A DNA stretch of 64,000 nt from Henningerozyma blattae CBS 6284. Taxonomy: Eukaryota; Ascomycota; Saccharomycetes; Saccharomycetales; Saccharomycetaceae. Shown piece by piece: positions 12,491 through 25,900 of the stretch; the first letter of the stretch is position 1, and each line of letters begins with the position of its first letter. The DNA lies in assembly GCF_000315915.1 (NCBI RefSeq), contig NC_020191.1, positions 124,001-188,000 of the forward strand. The letters are read 5' to 3'. Made by a program: the position numbers and the translations under genes. The notes under the pieces were generated by a model. That model did no database searches, was not told where the DNA came from, and saw only the letters and a program-made list of their open reading frames with translations.

Positions 12491-14428
12491 ATGTCTACTG
12501 CTGCACATCTGAAACATATCAAACAACACCATCGTAATCGAGAACTATTAGACTTGGTAGTTGATTTGATAAATGTTAATGACCACAATACTTTAGCTTA
12601 CCTGGCTAGAACTACGGGGATACCTCCTCAGTTAAGACATATAGTTTGGCCGATATTATTGAAATATCACCCAATGTGCATATCTCCAAATGTTATACCT
12701 AACACATTATTCTGGGATAATAATGCTCATTGTTATATGCCAAAAAAATCTAATTTGACAAACATCCAAAATAATACCTCATCGTCATCATCAGTTAAAT
12801 CAAATAACCAAAACAGAACTGCTAATGGTATAAATGATGAAAAATCTTTAGAAGATCTTATTATGAAGGATTTAAGAAAATACTTTCATATTAGAAAAAT
12901 TCATCCTAAGGAAGAACCAATCACCAACACTATTAGCAATGATTCCACTAAACCTTCTCAAACGTCTTCATCAGTTTATACTACTGTAATTAGTCCTGTG
13001 GATGAAAAAGTTTTAAATTTATTATTAGATGCTATTTTGAGCTTTTTAAATAAGTGGTCAAGGATCTGCAGATATGAATGTGGGTTATCCTGGATTGCAA
13101 TCGGTTTAGCAGAATGGTTTTCATTATCCCCAATTCTCATTAACAATAGTCCTATGATTTTAACTGCGTCTAAAAGAGCTCATCGTCCATCATTTTCGTC
13201 TGAATCATCTTCATCGAGTTCTACTTCTAATATATCCCCTTCCATTGAGAATCAAACTTCTCAATTCTTAACTCCGTTATACAATGAATATCCTTTACCA
13301 GAATCATTAAAGTCAAAATTAAAACCAATTCTATCATCTAATCCATTATTTTCATTTAATGATATGTTTGAAAGATTAGTTTTAGTTATTTTCCATTGTC
13401 CAGATCTAGAAATAGCTCAAAGTGGATTTTTATCATCATCATCATCATTATCAACATCAGGTATTAATAATTATTTCCCTATTATCTCAGGAGGTGACAC
13501 TTCGTTTCAGCAACAGTTATTTTTTAAAGTATTCTCCTCTATGCTACCTGAGCTATATCAACCTTTAAGTGAAGAAACGTCGCTACAACATTCTGGTTCT
13601 AGGAATTGGATTTATTGGTGGATGAAATGTTCTGGTGCAAAAGTTTTACATAAACAAGATCGTGCACGTATTTGGGATCTGCTATTAGGGTGGAGACCTT
13701 ATCCCAATATGACTTCAATCAATTTTTTCTTAAATTATAATAGTAAAAAATTTGATCAATTATATAATAAAAATCCGAAAATTGAAATAAATGAAGACTT
13801 ATTTTCAAATGAATATTTCCATAATGATACATTCTGGTTCCCTGATCTTAATACAATCCCTCTTGGATCGAAGAACTTCGAGTCAGATTATAACGTTTTC
13901 CAAGAGATAGTTAGGAGAAATAAATGCGATGCTACAAATGACTCACTTATAAAAAAAGAGATTTCAGACATTAATGTAGATATACAAGTGGAAAAACCTG
14001 AAATACCGTTTTCTTTGTTAGATCCACATGTTCAATTGATTTTTATTTATGTGGCTATGTTTCAACATTTTGAGTTTAAACTATTAGAATTTGAAGATAC
14101 CGAAATTACTGAATTTTTAAATAATGTTCCAATAATAACAAAGGCTGATAATATTAGTTTCAAAAGTATGACAGATACAGAATCTATATCTGATCAATCT
14201 AACGTCGAAAGTACTTCTACTACTACTACATCGCCATCATCACCATCACTTTCTCAATCTCCTTCAAATGGATATGCTGCAACGTCTAATAATAATCATA
14301 TGCTGATAGAGTTAGGGAATGATGGAAAATCATCTCATTCCTTTAATGATATTTTAAATATGGCAGGCGATATATGGAGAAAATGGATGTGGAAAGAATT
14401 ACAAGATACATCTGAAAGTCAAAATTGA
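12491..14428 (+). CDS. OCA5: Oca5-like TBC-domain protein
   Basis: The 645-residue protein matches Oca5 (YHL029C), a cytoplasmic protein with a divergent TBC (Rab-GAP-like) domain, linked to the Oca phosphatase group and oxidant-induced cell-cycle arrest. Conserved blocks are the N-terminal ARTTGIPPQLRHIVWPILL (about 38-56), the middle FPIISGGDTSFQQQLFFKVF, then WIYWWMKCSGAK and RIWDLLLGWRP, and the C-terminal LNMAGDIWRKWMWKEL. These are separated by Ser/Asn-rich low-complexity linkers. Next is PRP19 on the same strand; in S. cerevisiae the two are on different chromosomes (VIII and XII), so this junction preserves an older arrangement. Confidence 0.92.
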   Translation: MSTAAHLKHIKQHHRNRELLDLVVDLINVNDHNTLAYLARTTGIPPQLRHIVWPILLKYHPMCISPNVIPNTLFWDNNAHCYMPKKSNLTNIQNNTSSSSSVKSNNQNRTANGINDEKSLEDLIMKDLRKYFHIRKIHPKEEPITNTISNDSTKPSQTSSSVYTTVISPVDEKVLNLLLDAILSFLNKWSRICRYECGLSWIAIGLAEWFSLSPILINNSPMILTASKRAHRPSFSSESSSSSSTSNISPSIENQTSQFLTPLYNEYPLPESLKSKLKPILSSNPLFSFNDMFERLVLVIFHCPDLEIAQSGFLSSSSSLSTSGINNYFPIISGGDTSFQQQLFFKVFSSMLPELYQPLSEETSLQHSGSRNWIYWWMKCSGAKVLHKQDRARIWDLLLGWRPYPNMTSINFFLNYNSKKFDQLYNKNPKIEINEDLFSNEYFHNDTFWFPDLNTIPLGSKNFESDYNVFQEIVRRNKCDATNDSLIKKEISDINVDIQVEKPEIPFSLLDPHVQLIFIYVAMFQHFEFKLLEFEDTEITEFLNNVPIITKADNISFKSMTDTESISDQSNVESTSTTTTSPSSPSLSQSPSNGYAATSNNNHMLIELGNDGKSSHSFNDILNMAGDIWRKWMWKELQDTSESQN

Positions 14429-14895
14429 ATTCAAAATAATAGCATTTTTTTATTGCATGAAAGAAGGTTACATTTAAATTTTCTTGATTGCTATTATTCT
14501 GAATGGTGAAACGAGGGTATACCCTTACGTGTGTTGGCAAATAGAATCTGCTATTTCCTATTTAATGAGATTTAAATATTTTTTATTTATTATGATTTAT
14601 TTTTTTTTTACGAAATTCCATTCTTAACTTTTATATATTTCTCATTATTTCTGTATATTATAACGACTTTAAATTGTTTTAACAATTTTGTTAATGTAAC
14701 TTATTTTATTTATTTTATTTATTTTTTTTTTCACATTTTTTTTAAATCATTTTTATTTATTGAAGAAGCGGCAATTTAATTATGTTTAAAAAAATCTAGA
14801 ATGAAAAAAAAATAAATTAAAATAAAATAAAATAAAAAAATACGTAAAAGGACTGTCCGATAGTATAAGACAAATTATCAACTATCACAAAAATT
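14429..14895. other. OCA5-PRP19 intergenic region
   Basis: A T-rich stretch with TTTAT repeats (about 14700-14730) is followed by an A-rich stretch with AAAAT repeats (14807-14840). Transcribed, these could pair, consistent with an OCA5 3' end followed by a poly(dA-dT) promoter element for PRP19. Confidence 0.45.
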
Positions 14896-16458
14896 ATGTT
14901 TTGTGCAATTAGTGGTAAGGTTCCACAAAATGCAGTACTATCACCTTCATCCAAATGTATTTTTGAAAAATCCTTAATTGAAGAATATATCCAACAAGAA
15001 GGCAAAGATCCGATATCTAACCAACCATTAAAAATCGATGACTTAATTAGTATCAATTCTACTTCTCAACAATTTGCATTAACTAATAGTTTAAACTCAT
15101 CTACACTAAATTCAAATTATAGTATTCCTAATCTTTTATCAACGTTACAGAATGAATGGGATGCGATCATGCTAGAGAATTTCAAATTACGTAAACAACT
15201 AGATAGTTTTAGTAAACAATTATCTATTGCATTATATGAAAGAGATGCTTCCAAGAGTGTTGCTGCCAATTTATTGGAGGAAAGAGATAGATTAGCAAAA
15301 GAATTGGAAAAATTAACATTGGCAATTGGTAATGAAATTTCTATCCCCATGATAAATGATGAGGTGAATGAAAATATGATCAGCCAATCTAAAAATTATG
15401 CATTATCTACTAGGAAAAAAACAAGTTCTAATAGTAAATTAAACCTACTTAAAATTGAAACCTGGGAAAAGACCAATAATATTATTATAACGAATAATAA
15501 TAATAATAATAATGCTGATAAAAATCAAATAATATTTAGTAATCTAATAGATTTAGAACAGTATTTTATTACTATAAGTAATTCAGCAAATGACAATACC
15601 CTAAATGTGGAAATAATACATGCTTCTGAAGAAACTATTAATATTAAAGATATTCCTATTAATATTTCTAGTGTGACATACGTTTCATATATTGAAATTA
15701 ATAATGAAAATTTTTTGATTATTTGTACAAATAATTTAGATAATAAGCCACAAATCTTCAAATATAGTATTAATAATGGATTACTAGATATGAAATATAA
15801 ATTCCAAGAAAAAATAATATTTGCCACTCATCATTGTAGTGTACTTTCTGATTATCTATTATGGGTAAATAACCAAGGACAAATTGGATTAATCAATTTG
15901 AATGATTCCAAACATCAATATTTAATTAAAGATTCTAAAGAGATTGAATCAATTAATTTTGCGGAGATTCATAAGGATGGATTATTAATTGGTTTTTTAA
16001 ATGAAAAAAAAGATGAAATTAAAATATATAATTTAAGTCAATGTAATGATCCCCCTACGATTTTTAAAATTGGTCAAGAGATTGATGTGGATGCAGAAGA
16101 AAAAATCGAAGAATTCCAATTCAGTAGTAATGGGTATTGGATGATAGTTAATACTACCAGCCAAATTATTGGATACGATTTAAGAAAAGATACAGGGACA
16201 ATAGCTGTAGGACCATTTCAAGGTATTGGTAATTGTGATTTGAGTGGTAAGATAATTGTAAGTTTCACAAACTCCAAGTTGACAATATATACGTATAAGA
16301 AGAATCTCAAGAATTGGAGTGAGAATGCCAGTTTTGAAATTTCTGAAGATGAAAATTCTTATAATCGGTTAGATGTTTTGTATAGTAATAATACTGGCAA
16401 GAATTTGAAAATACTAATGAGTAACGAAAACCAGATAGATACATATATTAGTAGGTAA
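14896..16458 (+). CDS. PRP19: Prp19, U-box E3 ligase of the spliceosomal NTC
   Basis: The 520-residue protein is Prp19, the scaffold and ubiquitin ligase of the NineTeen Complex that stabilises U5 and U6 in the activated spliceosome. It starts with the U-box, MFCAISGKVPQNAVLSPSSK, up to about residue 70. A coiled coil that drives tetramerisation follows at roughly 80-145 (LENFKLRKQLDS, LLEERDRLAKELEKL). From about 165 a divergent WD40 propeller runs to the end. An Asn run (residues about 199-205) marks the linker. Length is close to the S. cerevisiae protein (503). The order PRP19, ENT4, UBI4, VPS13 is the same as YLL036C-YLL040C. Confidence 0.95.
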   Translation: MFCAISGKVPQNAVLSPSSKCIFEKSLIEEYIQQEGKDPISNQPLKIDDLISINSTSQQFALTNSLNSSTLNSNYSIPNLLSTLQNEWDAIMLENFKLRKQLDSFSKQLSIALYERDASKSVAANLLEERDRLAKELEKLTLAIGNEISIPMINDEVNENMISQSKNYALSTRKKTSSNSKLNLLKIETWEKTNNIIITNNNNNNNADKNQIIFSNLIDLEQYFITISNSANDNTLNVEIIHASEETINIKDIPINISSVTYVSYIEINNENFLIICTNNLDNKPQIFKYSINNGLLDMKYKFQEKIIFATHHCSVLSDYLLWVNNQGQIGLINLNDSKHQYLIKDSKEIESINFAEIHKDGLLIGFLNEKKDEIKIYNLSQCNDPPTIFKIGQEIDVDAEEKIEEFQFSSNGYWMIVNTTSQIIGYDLRKDTGTIAVGPFQGIGNCDLSGKIIVSFTNSKLTIYTYKKNLKNWSENASFEISEDENSYNRLDVLYSNNTGKNLKILMSNENQIDTYISR

Positions 16459-16677
16459 TGGAAACCGGACGTGTTTCCCAAAAGAGTAAGACAATGGGAT
16501 ATTGCCGAATGAAAAATTTAAGCCGGAAAAAAAAAAAAATTCCTGTGCTTTTCCCGGCTTTTTTTTCTGAAACAATTTTTTTATGTAAATTATATAATTT
16601 AAGAGGATTTACAAAAGAATTCGATTAAAAAATAAAGCCTTTATTAAAGACAAGATCTATAAGAATCGTTAAATAAA

Positions 16678-17949
16678 ATGGCTATATTCGAATCTGTTCG
16701 AAATTTTGTGCAATCGCCTACTGAGTTGAAAGTGCGCACTGCTACCGATGATAATGAGAATTCAGGCGCCACTGGGACGTTAATGAATGAGATCAGCGTT
16801 TTGACATATAGTACCAAGACTAACAAAGAGATTGTTACCGTGTTGAAGAAGCGCTTAACAGGGTACGGTAAGAAATCATCACATAGGAATTGTATCCATA
16901 TCATCAAGACGTTGACGCTTATTGCGTATCTAATGAATAATGGGTCACTTGAGTTTATTCGATGGATAAATGAAAATCAATTGTTATTTGAAGTGATGAA
17001 AAACTTCGAAGTTTCAGATACAATCCATGACGAGAAGTTTGCTATTCAAATCCGAGACTTGAGTGAACGAATCTTGGAATTAATCAATAACCGAGAATTA
17101 TTGGAACAAAAGAGAAATGAAGTAGATGAATTCCGTTCTAGTATTTCATCACCTGGTAGAAAAAGTACCGATAACAGCCATATTAGGAAAAGTACTGATA
17201 GTCTGATAAGAAAGAGTCTGGGAGAGAGAAGTACTAATTTTCGTAGCAGTCTCGATGAGATGCGCAAGAGTAGTATGGGATATAGTGATAATCCTAATGG
17301 AATAAGCAATGGTAGTTGCAGCACTGCAAATAGTGCCAATTCGAATAACAGTAATTTGATCGATGGCAATTTAAATAATAGCAAGTATATTGGAGGACTT
17401 GATTTAAGAAGATCTGGTTCCTCATCGAGAAGAAATACACATGAGTATGGTAAATTCGGTTTAGATACACTTACAGAAGAAGACCATCCAAGTAAAAACG
17501 ATCCATACATTTACAGAGGCTATAGTAACGGTGGTAACGTGGCTACTAGTCCTCTTGCCAAAGACCCAACCACTGCATACTTGGAAGAAGAGACTTTTAC
17601 AAAAAATAATACCGATACAAATACAAATGCAAACCTATCGATACCCGCCAACAGCAACACTAACAATCTCATATTCCATACTAATCCATCAGATGACCAT
17701 ACAACCACATTCTCCCACCAGATGAGCCCGGAGATATATGCCAGCTTGGCCCCACCACCGATCACGACATCCAACCCTAACACGAACCCTAGTGCGAACC
17801 CTAGTGCGAACCCTATCACGAACCCTAGCACAAGCACTTGTCCTGTATCCCCTATAGTAGAAACATCGCCTGCTACAACAGCCACCAGCAGCTCTAGTAA
17901 GAAGTCACAATTCTCTGTCCATAATCCCTTCAGAACACTCCAACCATAA
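16678..17949 (+). CDS. ENT4: Ent4-like ENTH-domain protein with long tail
   Basis: The 423-residue protein has an ENTH domain at about 8-150, the phosphoinositide-binding fold of epsins, and corresponds to Ent4 (YLL038C), which acts in trans-Golgi/endosomal traffic. S. cerevisiae Ent4 is only about 250 residues; the extra length is a Ser/Asn/Thr-rich tail. The tail carries four RKS motifs (161-163, 170-172, 178-180, 196-198), candidate basophilic kinase sites, five NPxx repeats, and an NPF tripeptide at 416-418, eight residues from the end. NPF motifs bind EH domains such as those of Ede1 and Pan1, so the tail may restore an endocytic-adaptor link; that is inference. Position between PRP19 and UBI4 supports the identity. 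Confidence 0.9.
   Translation: MAIFESVRNFVQSPTELKVRTATDDNENSGATGTLMNEISVLTYSTKTNKEIVTVLKKRLTGYGKKSSHRNCIHIIKTLTLIAYLMNNGSLEFIRWINENQLLFEVMKNFEVSDTIHDEKFAIQIRDLSERILELINNRELLEQKRNEVDEFRSSISSPGRKSTDNSHIRKSTDSLIRKSLGERSTNFRSSLDEMRKSSMGYSDNPNGISNGSCSTANSANSNNSNLIDGNLNNSKYIGGLDLRRSGSSSRRNTHEYGKFGLDTLTEEDHPSKNDPYIYRGYSNGGNVATSPLAKDPTTAYLEEETFTKNNTDTNTNANLSIPANSNTNNLIFHTNPSDDHTTTFSHQMSPEIYASLAPPPITTSNPNTNPSANPSANPITNPSTSTCPVSPIVETSPATTATSSSSKKSQFSVHNPFRTLQP
17773..17832 (+). repeat. 12-bp coding tandem repeat in ENT4
   Basis: Five copies of a 12-bp unit beginning AACCCT encode NPNT, NPSA, NPSA, NPIT and NPST. Copies two and three are identical. Confidence 0.9.
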
Positions 17950-19325
<1,376 letters not shown>

Positions 19326-19993
19326 CCTTATCCTTCATCTCTTAAACGTAGCTAATATAATATGATATATTTATATATACATTTTATAAATTATATATAA
19401 TACTACACAGGTTTTTCTTACAATAAAAAAACATTTTTTTCCTTTATTGAATAAAAATTCCTCAGTGACTGATCCCCCTTTAGTATAAATAATCCTCCGG
19501 GTAATACCTTTTTTTTTTTGAGCTCTACTAATTTAGCATAAACGAATCGAGATTTTCAAAATTCCGAAGAATATTATCTGGAAATAGAAAAATAAAAATT
19601 CCATTTTAATAACTTCCATATATTGCATGTGATGTTCGGGTGTACCATTCACACTCACACACATTTCCTAATCGTTTAATTCAAAGGAAAACTAATTAAA
19701 TAATATAAATAAAAAAAAATATTTAAGTAATATTAAAAAAAAATATTTAAGTAATATTAAAAAAAAAATCAAACCAAACCAAAAAAACAAATAAACTAAG
19801 CTTAGATAAGAAAAAAAAAAGAAAAAGTAGTAGTATTTACAATCACCAATTGAAAATATTTATCCTTTTTTTTAAAGTAAAGAATCTGTTTCGATCCAAA
19901 GAAGCCTTATTGAACCATATATATTTCAATCCAAATCAATTATAACCAAAATCCCTTTTGTAATTCAATAATAAAACTATAAATCTCGCAACA
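19326..19993. other. UBI4-VPS13 intergenic region
   Basis: AT-rich DNA with the UBI4 3' end and the VPS13 promoter. A 24-bp unit (nine A followed by TATTTAAGTAATATT) is duplicated in tandem at 19711-19758 and followed by another A tract. Confidence 0.6.
19711..19758. repeat. 24-bp tandem duplication
   Basis: Two exact copies of a 24-bp A-tract plus TATTTAAGTAATATT unit, about 240-280 bp upstream of VPS13. Confidence 0.85.
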
Positions 19994-22900
19994 ATGTTAG
20001 AATCATTAGCTGCTACGCTTCTTAATAAACTGCTAGGGGCTTATGTGGAGAATTTCGATCCAAATCAATTAAACGTGGGGATTTGGAGTGGTGATGTCAC
20101 TTTGAAAAATCTGAAATTGAAAAAAGATTGTTTAGATAATTTAAACTTACCTATAGATGTCAAATTTGGTATATTAGGATCATTAATTTTAAACGTCCCT
20201 TGGTCAAGTTTAAAGAACAAACCTGTAAAAGTAACAATAGAGGAATGTTATATGCTATGTTCTCCAAGAAACATTACTGATTTCAATTCTGAAGAAGATA
20301 TATTAAGAGAATTAAATTTAAAATTGAAAAAATTGGCAGAATGGGAATTATTAGGTGATAGTCGTCCAAATTCATCATCTTCCACTACCACCACCACTAC
20401 ATCTTCTTCTGATCTAGAAGATAGGAAAAGTGAATCATTCATGCAATCTTTATTAACAAAAATTGTAGATAACTTACAAATCACCATAAAAAAGATTCAT
20501 ATTAGATATGAAGATCAGCATTCCATCTTTTCAGAAAAGCCTTGTTCATTAGGGTTAACTTTAAACGAATTATCTGCAGTATCCACTGATAAAAATTGGA
20601 AACCAAGTTTCATTTCCATTACTCAAGAAATTACAAATAAATTATTAACTTTAGATTCTTTATGTTTCTATTGGAATACTGATTGCCATTCAATTGATAC
20701 TCACGATTTACATAATATAGAAACTTCAAAACTATTATTAAATTTCCAAAATTCAATCGCTTCCAATAATAAGTCAATTTCCAATTATCAATATATTTTA
20801 AAACCAGTTTCAGGTACAGGTAGATTACGTGTCAATAAATCAGGAACTACAGAGACTCAGCCACATATAGAAGTAAGAATGCTCTATGACGAATTCGGCA
20901 TAGAATTAGATGATACAGAATATGAAGATTTCCTACATACAATTTCCACTTTACAATTATTCAATAAAGCTAAAAAATTTTCCAAGTTTAGACCAACTTC
21001 TTCTTTGAAAGATGATTCCAAAGGTTGGTTCCAATATGCTGCAAATTGTGTATTATATGAAATAAAAGAAAAAAATGATATGTGGACTTGGGAAAAAATT
21101 GAGAAAAGATGTAATGAAAGAAGACAATATATTGATTTATGGATTAAAAAATTAAAACAATCAAATATAGAGGATCCATTACCCGATCCTAGGGATAATA
21201 ACAATTTACAAGAATTACATAAAATCTTACAATTTGAAGATATCGTCTTATTTAGAACTTTGGCGAAAAAGAAATACGCACAAATTAGATTAGACTCTCA
21301 AGACAATTTACAAACCGAATCTATAGTGGAGGAAAAGAAACAAAACTCTTCATGGTTAGGCTCTTGGTTTGGTGGTGCTAAGGCTTCTCAATCTACAAAT
21401 AATGATTTAGTATTATCAGAAGAACAAAGACAAGAATTATACGATGCCATCGAATTCAGTGATTCAGAACCTTTATTAGATCAAATCCAAATACCAAAAA
21501 ATAGAACAAAATTAAAAATTACTAGTTTTTTGAAAAAAGGTTCATTTTCTATAAAGAAAAAATCTCAAGACAATTGTTTAGGTGAAATGATTTTTGAAAA
21601 TTGTGAAGTGGAATTCTTACAAAGACCTGATTCATATGTCGGTTCTTTTGAATTAGATAAATTCAGAGTGGAAGATGGTTCTCCAAATACATTATATAAG
21701 CATATTATTAGCATAAAGGATTTTAATGCTTACAATACAACAACACCAACAACCACAACCACAGATGAATCTAATACAAACCAGGGAATAATGGAAAATA
21801 TCGATGAAGGTATAGATTCTGATATAACAGAACCTTTATTCAAAGTATTATATGAATCAAACCCATTAGATGAATCGGCATCTTCCAAAATGGATCTAAA
21901 ATTACGTGGTATGTCAATTTTTTATCATGTACATTTTATCACTGAAGTAATGAAATTCTTTAGCCCACAAAAGCAACATATTGAAACAGTAGGTGCCATT
22001 ATTAATGCTGCTGAAGCAACAATGGAAGGCTGGACAACTCAAAGTAGAATGGGTATTGAAGCATTACTAGAAGAACACAAAACAACAAATATCAATTTCG
22101 ATTTACAAGCACCATTAATAATTTTACCAGTAGACCCACATAAATGGGATACACCTTGCGTAATTATTGATGCTGGCCATATTAAAATTACTAGTGATTT
22201 GGTATCAAAGGAAAAATTACAGCTAATGAAAGATATGGATACTGAAGAATATGACAAATTAGATTCAAGTGAAATCGATAGATTAATGTTCGATAGATAT
22301 CAATTATATTCTCAAGATACTCAAATATTAGTGGGTCCAGATGTTTGTTCTACTTTAGAAAGTTTAAATGGCTCTAATAATGGAATTTCTCTGAATATTT
22401 TAGAGAAAATGCAATTAGATTTAACTGTAGATTCATGCATTTTACCAAAGGCTTATAATTTACCTAAAATAAAGACATTTGGTCGTCTTCCAAATTTGAA
22501 TATACTTTTGAATGATTATCAATATAAAATAATTATGGAATTAATTGACAAGTCAATGCCATCATTTCTTGAATTGGATAATGAAAACGAATTCGCTAAC
22601 AATAAACCATCAACTGACTTAGATAACGCCATTAAAAAGGAACAGATCCAACTAAGGGAGACGTTAAAGGCCTTAGAGAATATGACTGAAGCTCAAATTG
22701 AACAACCAAATTTCGAATTACACCTTGATGTGGGACAATGTTTAATCACTTTTTTCAAATGTATTGAAAATGAAACAATGAAATCTGAAAAAATGGTCGA
22801 TCTCCTGGGTGGTAATTTTTCGTTCAATTGGATTAAAAAAATTAAAGGATGGGATATTGACCTTAGTGTTCACTCATTAGACGTACTAGATTATATTGAA

Positions 22901-25900
22901 AAAAGTGGCATTGAAGAATTAAAATATCTTGTATCATCAGGATCTTCATCTTCTAGTAGTGTGTCCGATCTATTTATCTTGAATTATAAAAGAAGGCAAA
23001 GAATTATCCCACACGATGATACATTGATTGGGATATTTGATCAAGATTTAAAGATGAACATGGAACAACTTAAATTGGTGTTAACACCAAGATCAATTCT
23101 AACATTAATGAATTATGCGATTACCACCTTCACAGATCCAACTGCCACCGAACTTCCAGCTGATGCATTGAGACATAATAAAGAAGGTAGTGACGATGCT
23201 CCTCAAAAATTAAATTGGGAAATAATTATGGCTGGTATTACTTTGGTTTTTAACGATGACTCTACTAAAATATCCACTTTAATTCTATCTGCAGGTGAAT
23301 ACAAATTGTACATGCTTCCAGAGAAAATGAAACTAAATTTAAAAGTAGGCGGGCTTGAACTAACAGATGATTTACCAAATGATCATAGAAGAAATTTCAG
23401 CTCTGACAAATTAATTAGTATGAGCGATCAAGATTTAATTGAATTTAGCTACGAAGTTTTCGATAAAGCTAACAATGTTAATAATTTTGATTCCTTGTTG
23501 AAGTTGAACTCAGGGTCAATGAACGTTAATTTTGTTGATTCTACAATCAATAGATTGGTAAATTACTTTTATAGATTTCAATTATTGAAGAGTGCATTTG
23601 CTTCAGCTCGTCAAGTTGCTTACAACCAAACTCCATCAATTGATACTGTCAATAAAATGAAATTAGATGTTGTAATAAAGGGTCCTTTTATCAATTTTTC
23701 AAATCAATCAATGATATCACAAATTGGTTATGATAATGTAGAATTTTATTCTGGTGATTTCTTTATCAAGAATAATTTCGAAAAATCTAAGAATGAAAAA
23801 CATATAAACAAAATTCAATTAGGTGTAAGAGATGGTAAAATCAAGACCATGTTTAGCTTAAGAAACTCTGAAATACAAAGATTGGATATTGTGGAAGATT
23901 TTGGTATTACTTTTAATGTTGATCATAATACTGAAGGAGATCTATCTTTACCAGAATATAAAGTAGTTGGTACTTTCAATTCCTTTGCATCAACTTTGAC
24001 TGAACTACAAGTAAAGCATTTATATAAAATTTCTGAGATAATAACGAACACATTTGTTATACATAATTCTAGTGGTGTTCAATTGGATGATGACTTACTT
24101 TACATGAGTACCTTTAAGAAAGAAGAGCCCGAATCAACAGATAAAAATAACAAAATAACTGAACTTCCAAAATCCGAAGATCAAACCAAAACTAGTGAAG
24201 AAGAATTAGGAAATGGTGTAAAATTAGACTTTGTATTTTCTGCTCCAGAAATTGCTCTGACATTGTACAACGATACCGATAAACAATGCAATGTCTCGGA
24301 TTGTGGTTTAACAACGATTAAATTCCAAGATATGGGGATTTCATTTATCCTTAAAAATGATGGTTCTGCCAAAGGTGATTCATATATTACAGCATTTACA
24401 ATCGAAGATATTAGAAACAATAAAGATAATAAACATGTTGAATTATTACCTAAAAATACTGAAGGAAATTACCAATTTTCTGCCTCGATATCTAGAGATG
24501 TCATGAATGAACAAAATATCAATACAATATCACTATCTATAGATAGCCCCAGAATTATATTAGCTATGGATTATTTATATGCATTAAAGCAATTTTATGA
24601 TAGTTCCTTTGGTGCTTTAATCTCCCCTGCCACTCCAGAACAACTTGCTGATGAAGAGATAAATGCAGGATCATTGACTTCTGATAAAACTAATTCACAC
24701 TCACAGTACATTATTAATGTAGTTAACGCTGCTCTAATATTATTAGCCGATCCCTCTGATATTGAATCAGAAGCAGTTGTGTTCAATGTTGGCCAAATAT
24801 TACTTTCTGACCAAAATATTACTTCTGTAATGTTTAACAATGTTGGCATGTTTTTAACCAAAATGGGAGCTAGTGAAAGTAACCGTGTTCGTATGATTGA
24901 TGATTATTCTGCATCGTTTGTAGTGGATAGACGTGGCTCTACTTTCGATAAATTGATGACGAATATCCAAGCATCTATTCAACCTTTAGTTATGAGAATT
25001 TCTTTAAGAGATATTAGAATGGCTATGCTCATTTTTGATAGAGTTGTTTCATTGATTGGATGGAATGATCCTGCTGCTACAGATGCTCATGAAGATTCTC
25101 CTCCCCCTGGTGCATTCTCAAAGGAATTTGAAAAAAGATTATCGAAGTATATACCTGAATTAGCTAAGCAACCATCTAATGCCTCAATTCACTCTATTGA
25201 AAATGAGCAAACTCCTGAAATTACAAGTAATCCTGAAATTATTTTACGTAATGAAAAAATGGCTGTGGATTTTGGAGGATTACGTTTGATTTTAATTGGT
25301 GACGTTCATGAAATGCCTATTTTAGATGTTAATATTACAGAGTTCGAGATGACAGCCAAAGACTGGTCCTCTGAGATGGACCTTTTGGCATCTTTTGAGT
25401 CATATGTGAACGTTTTTAACTATTCACGGTCAAGTTGGGAGCCACTAATAGAAACGACTCCATTTTCATTTCATCTATCAAAGGGGCTTGAGCAAGAAGC
25501 TACTACAATCTTTAATATAGTATCCAATAAAGTTTCAGAAATTACTGTGTCTTCTAGAACCATTGCTATGCTCTCTAAAATTCCTAGCTCTCTAAAAGGT
25601 GAAATAGCTTTGAAGCCAAGGGGTGCTGAAAAACCTTACAAGCTAATAAATGATTCTGGTTTAGACTTAGAAGTTTGGATATCTACCAAAAATTTTGAAG
25701 AAAGGAAAATTTTAACCCAATTACCTTCAGGCTCTACCCTCGATTGGGAATTTGAAGATTGGAGAGCAATAAGAGAGAAACTAGATGTAGACAATAATCA
25801 AAATATATTAGGCTTTAGAGTTGCAGGCTCAACATATAAGACAGTTATGAAAGTAAATGCGACTAATGAGGGTGAATTTATGTTTACTTTGAATCCACCT

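Noticed and set aside
15525..15827. 100-codon minus-strand frame inside PRP19
   Set aside because: It is a shadow of the intact PRP19 coding sequence.
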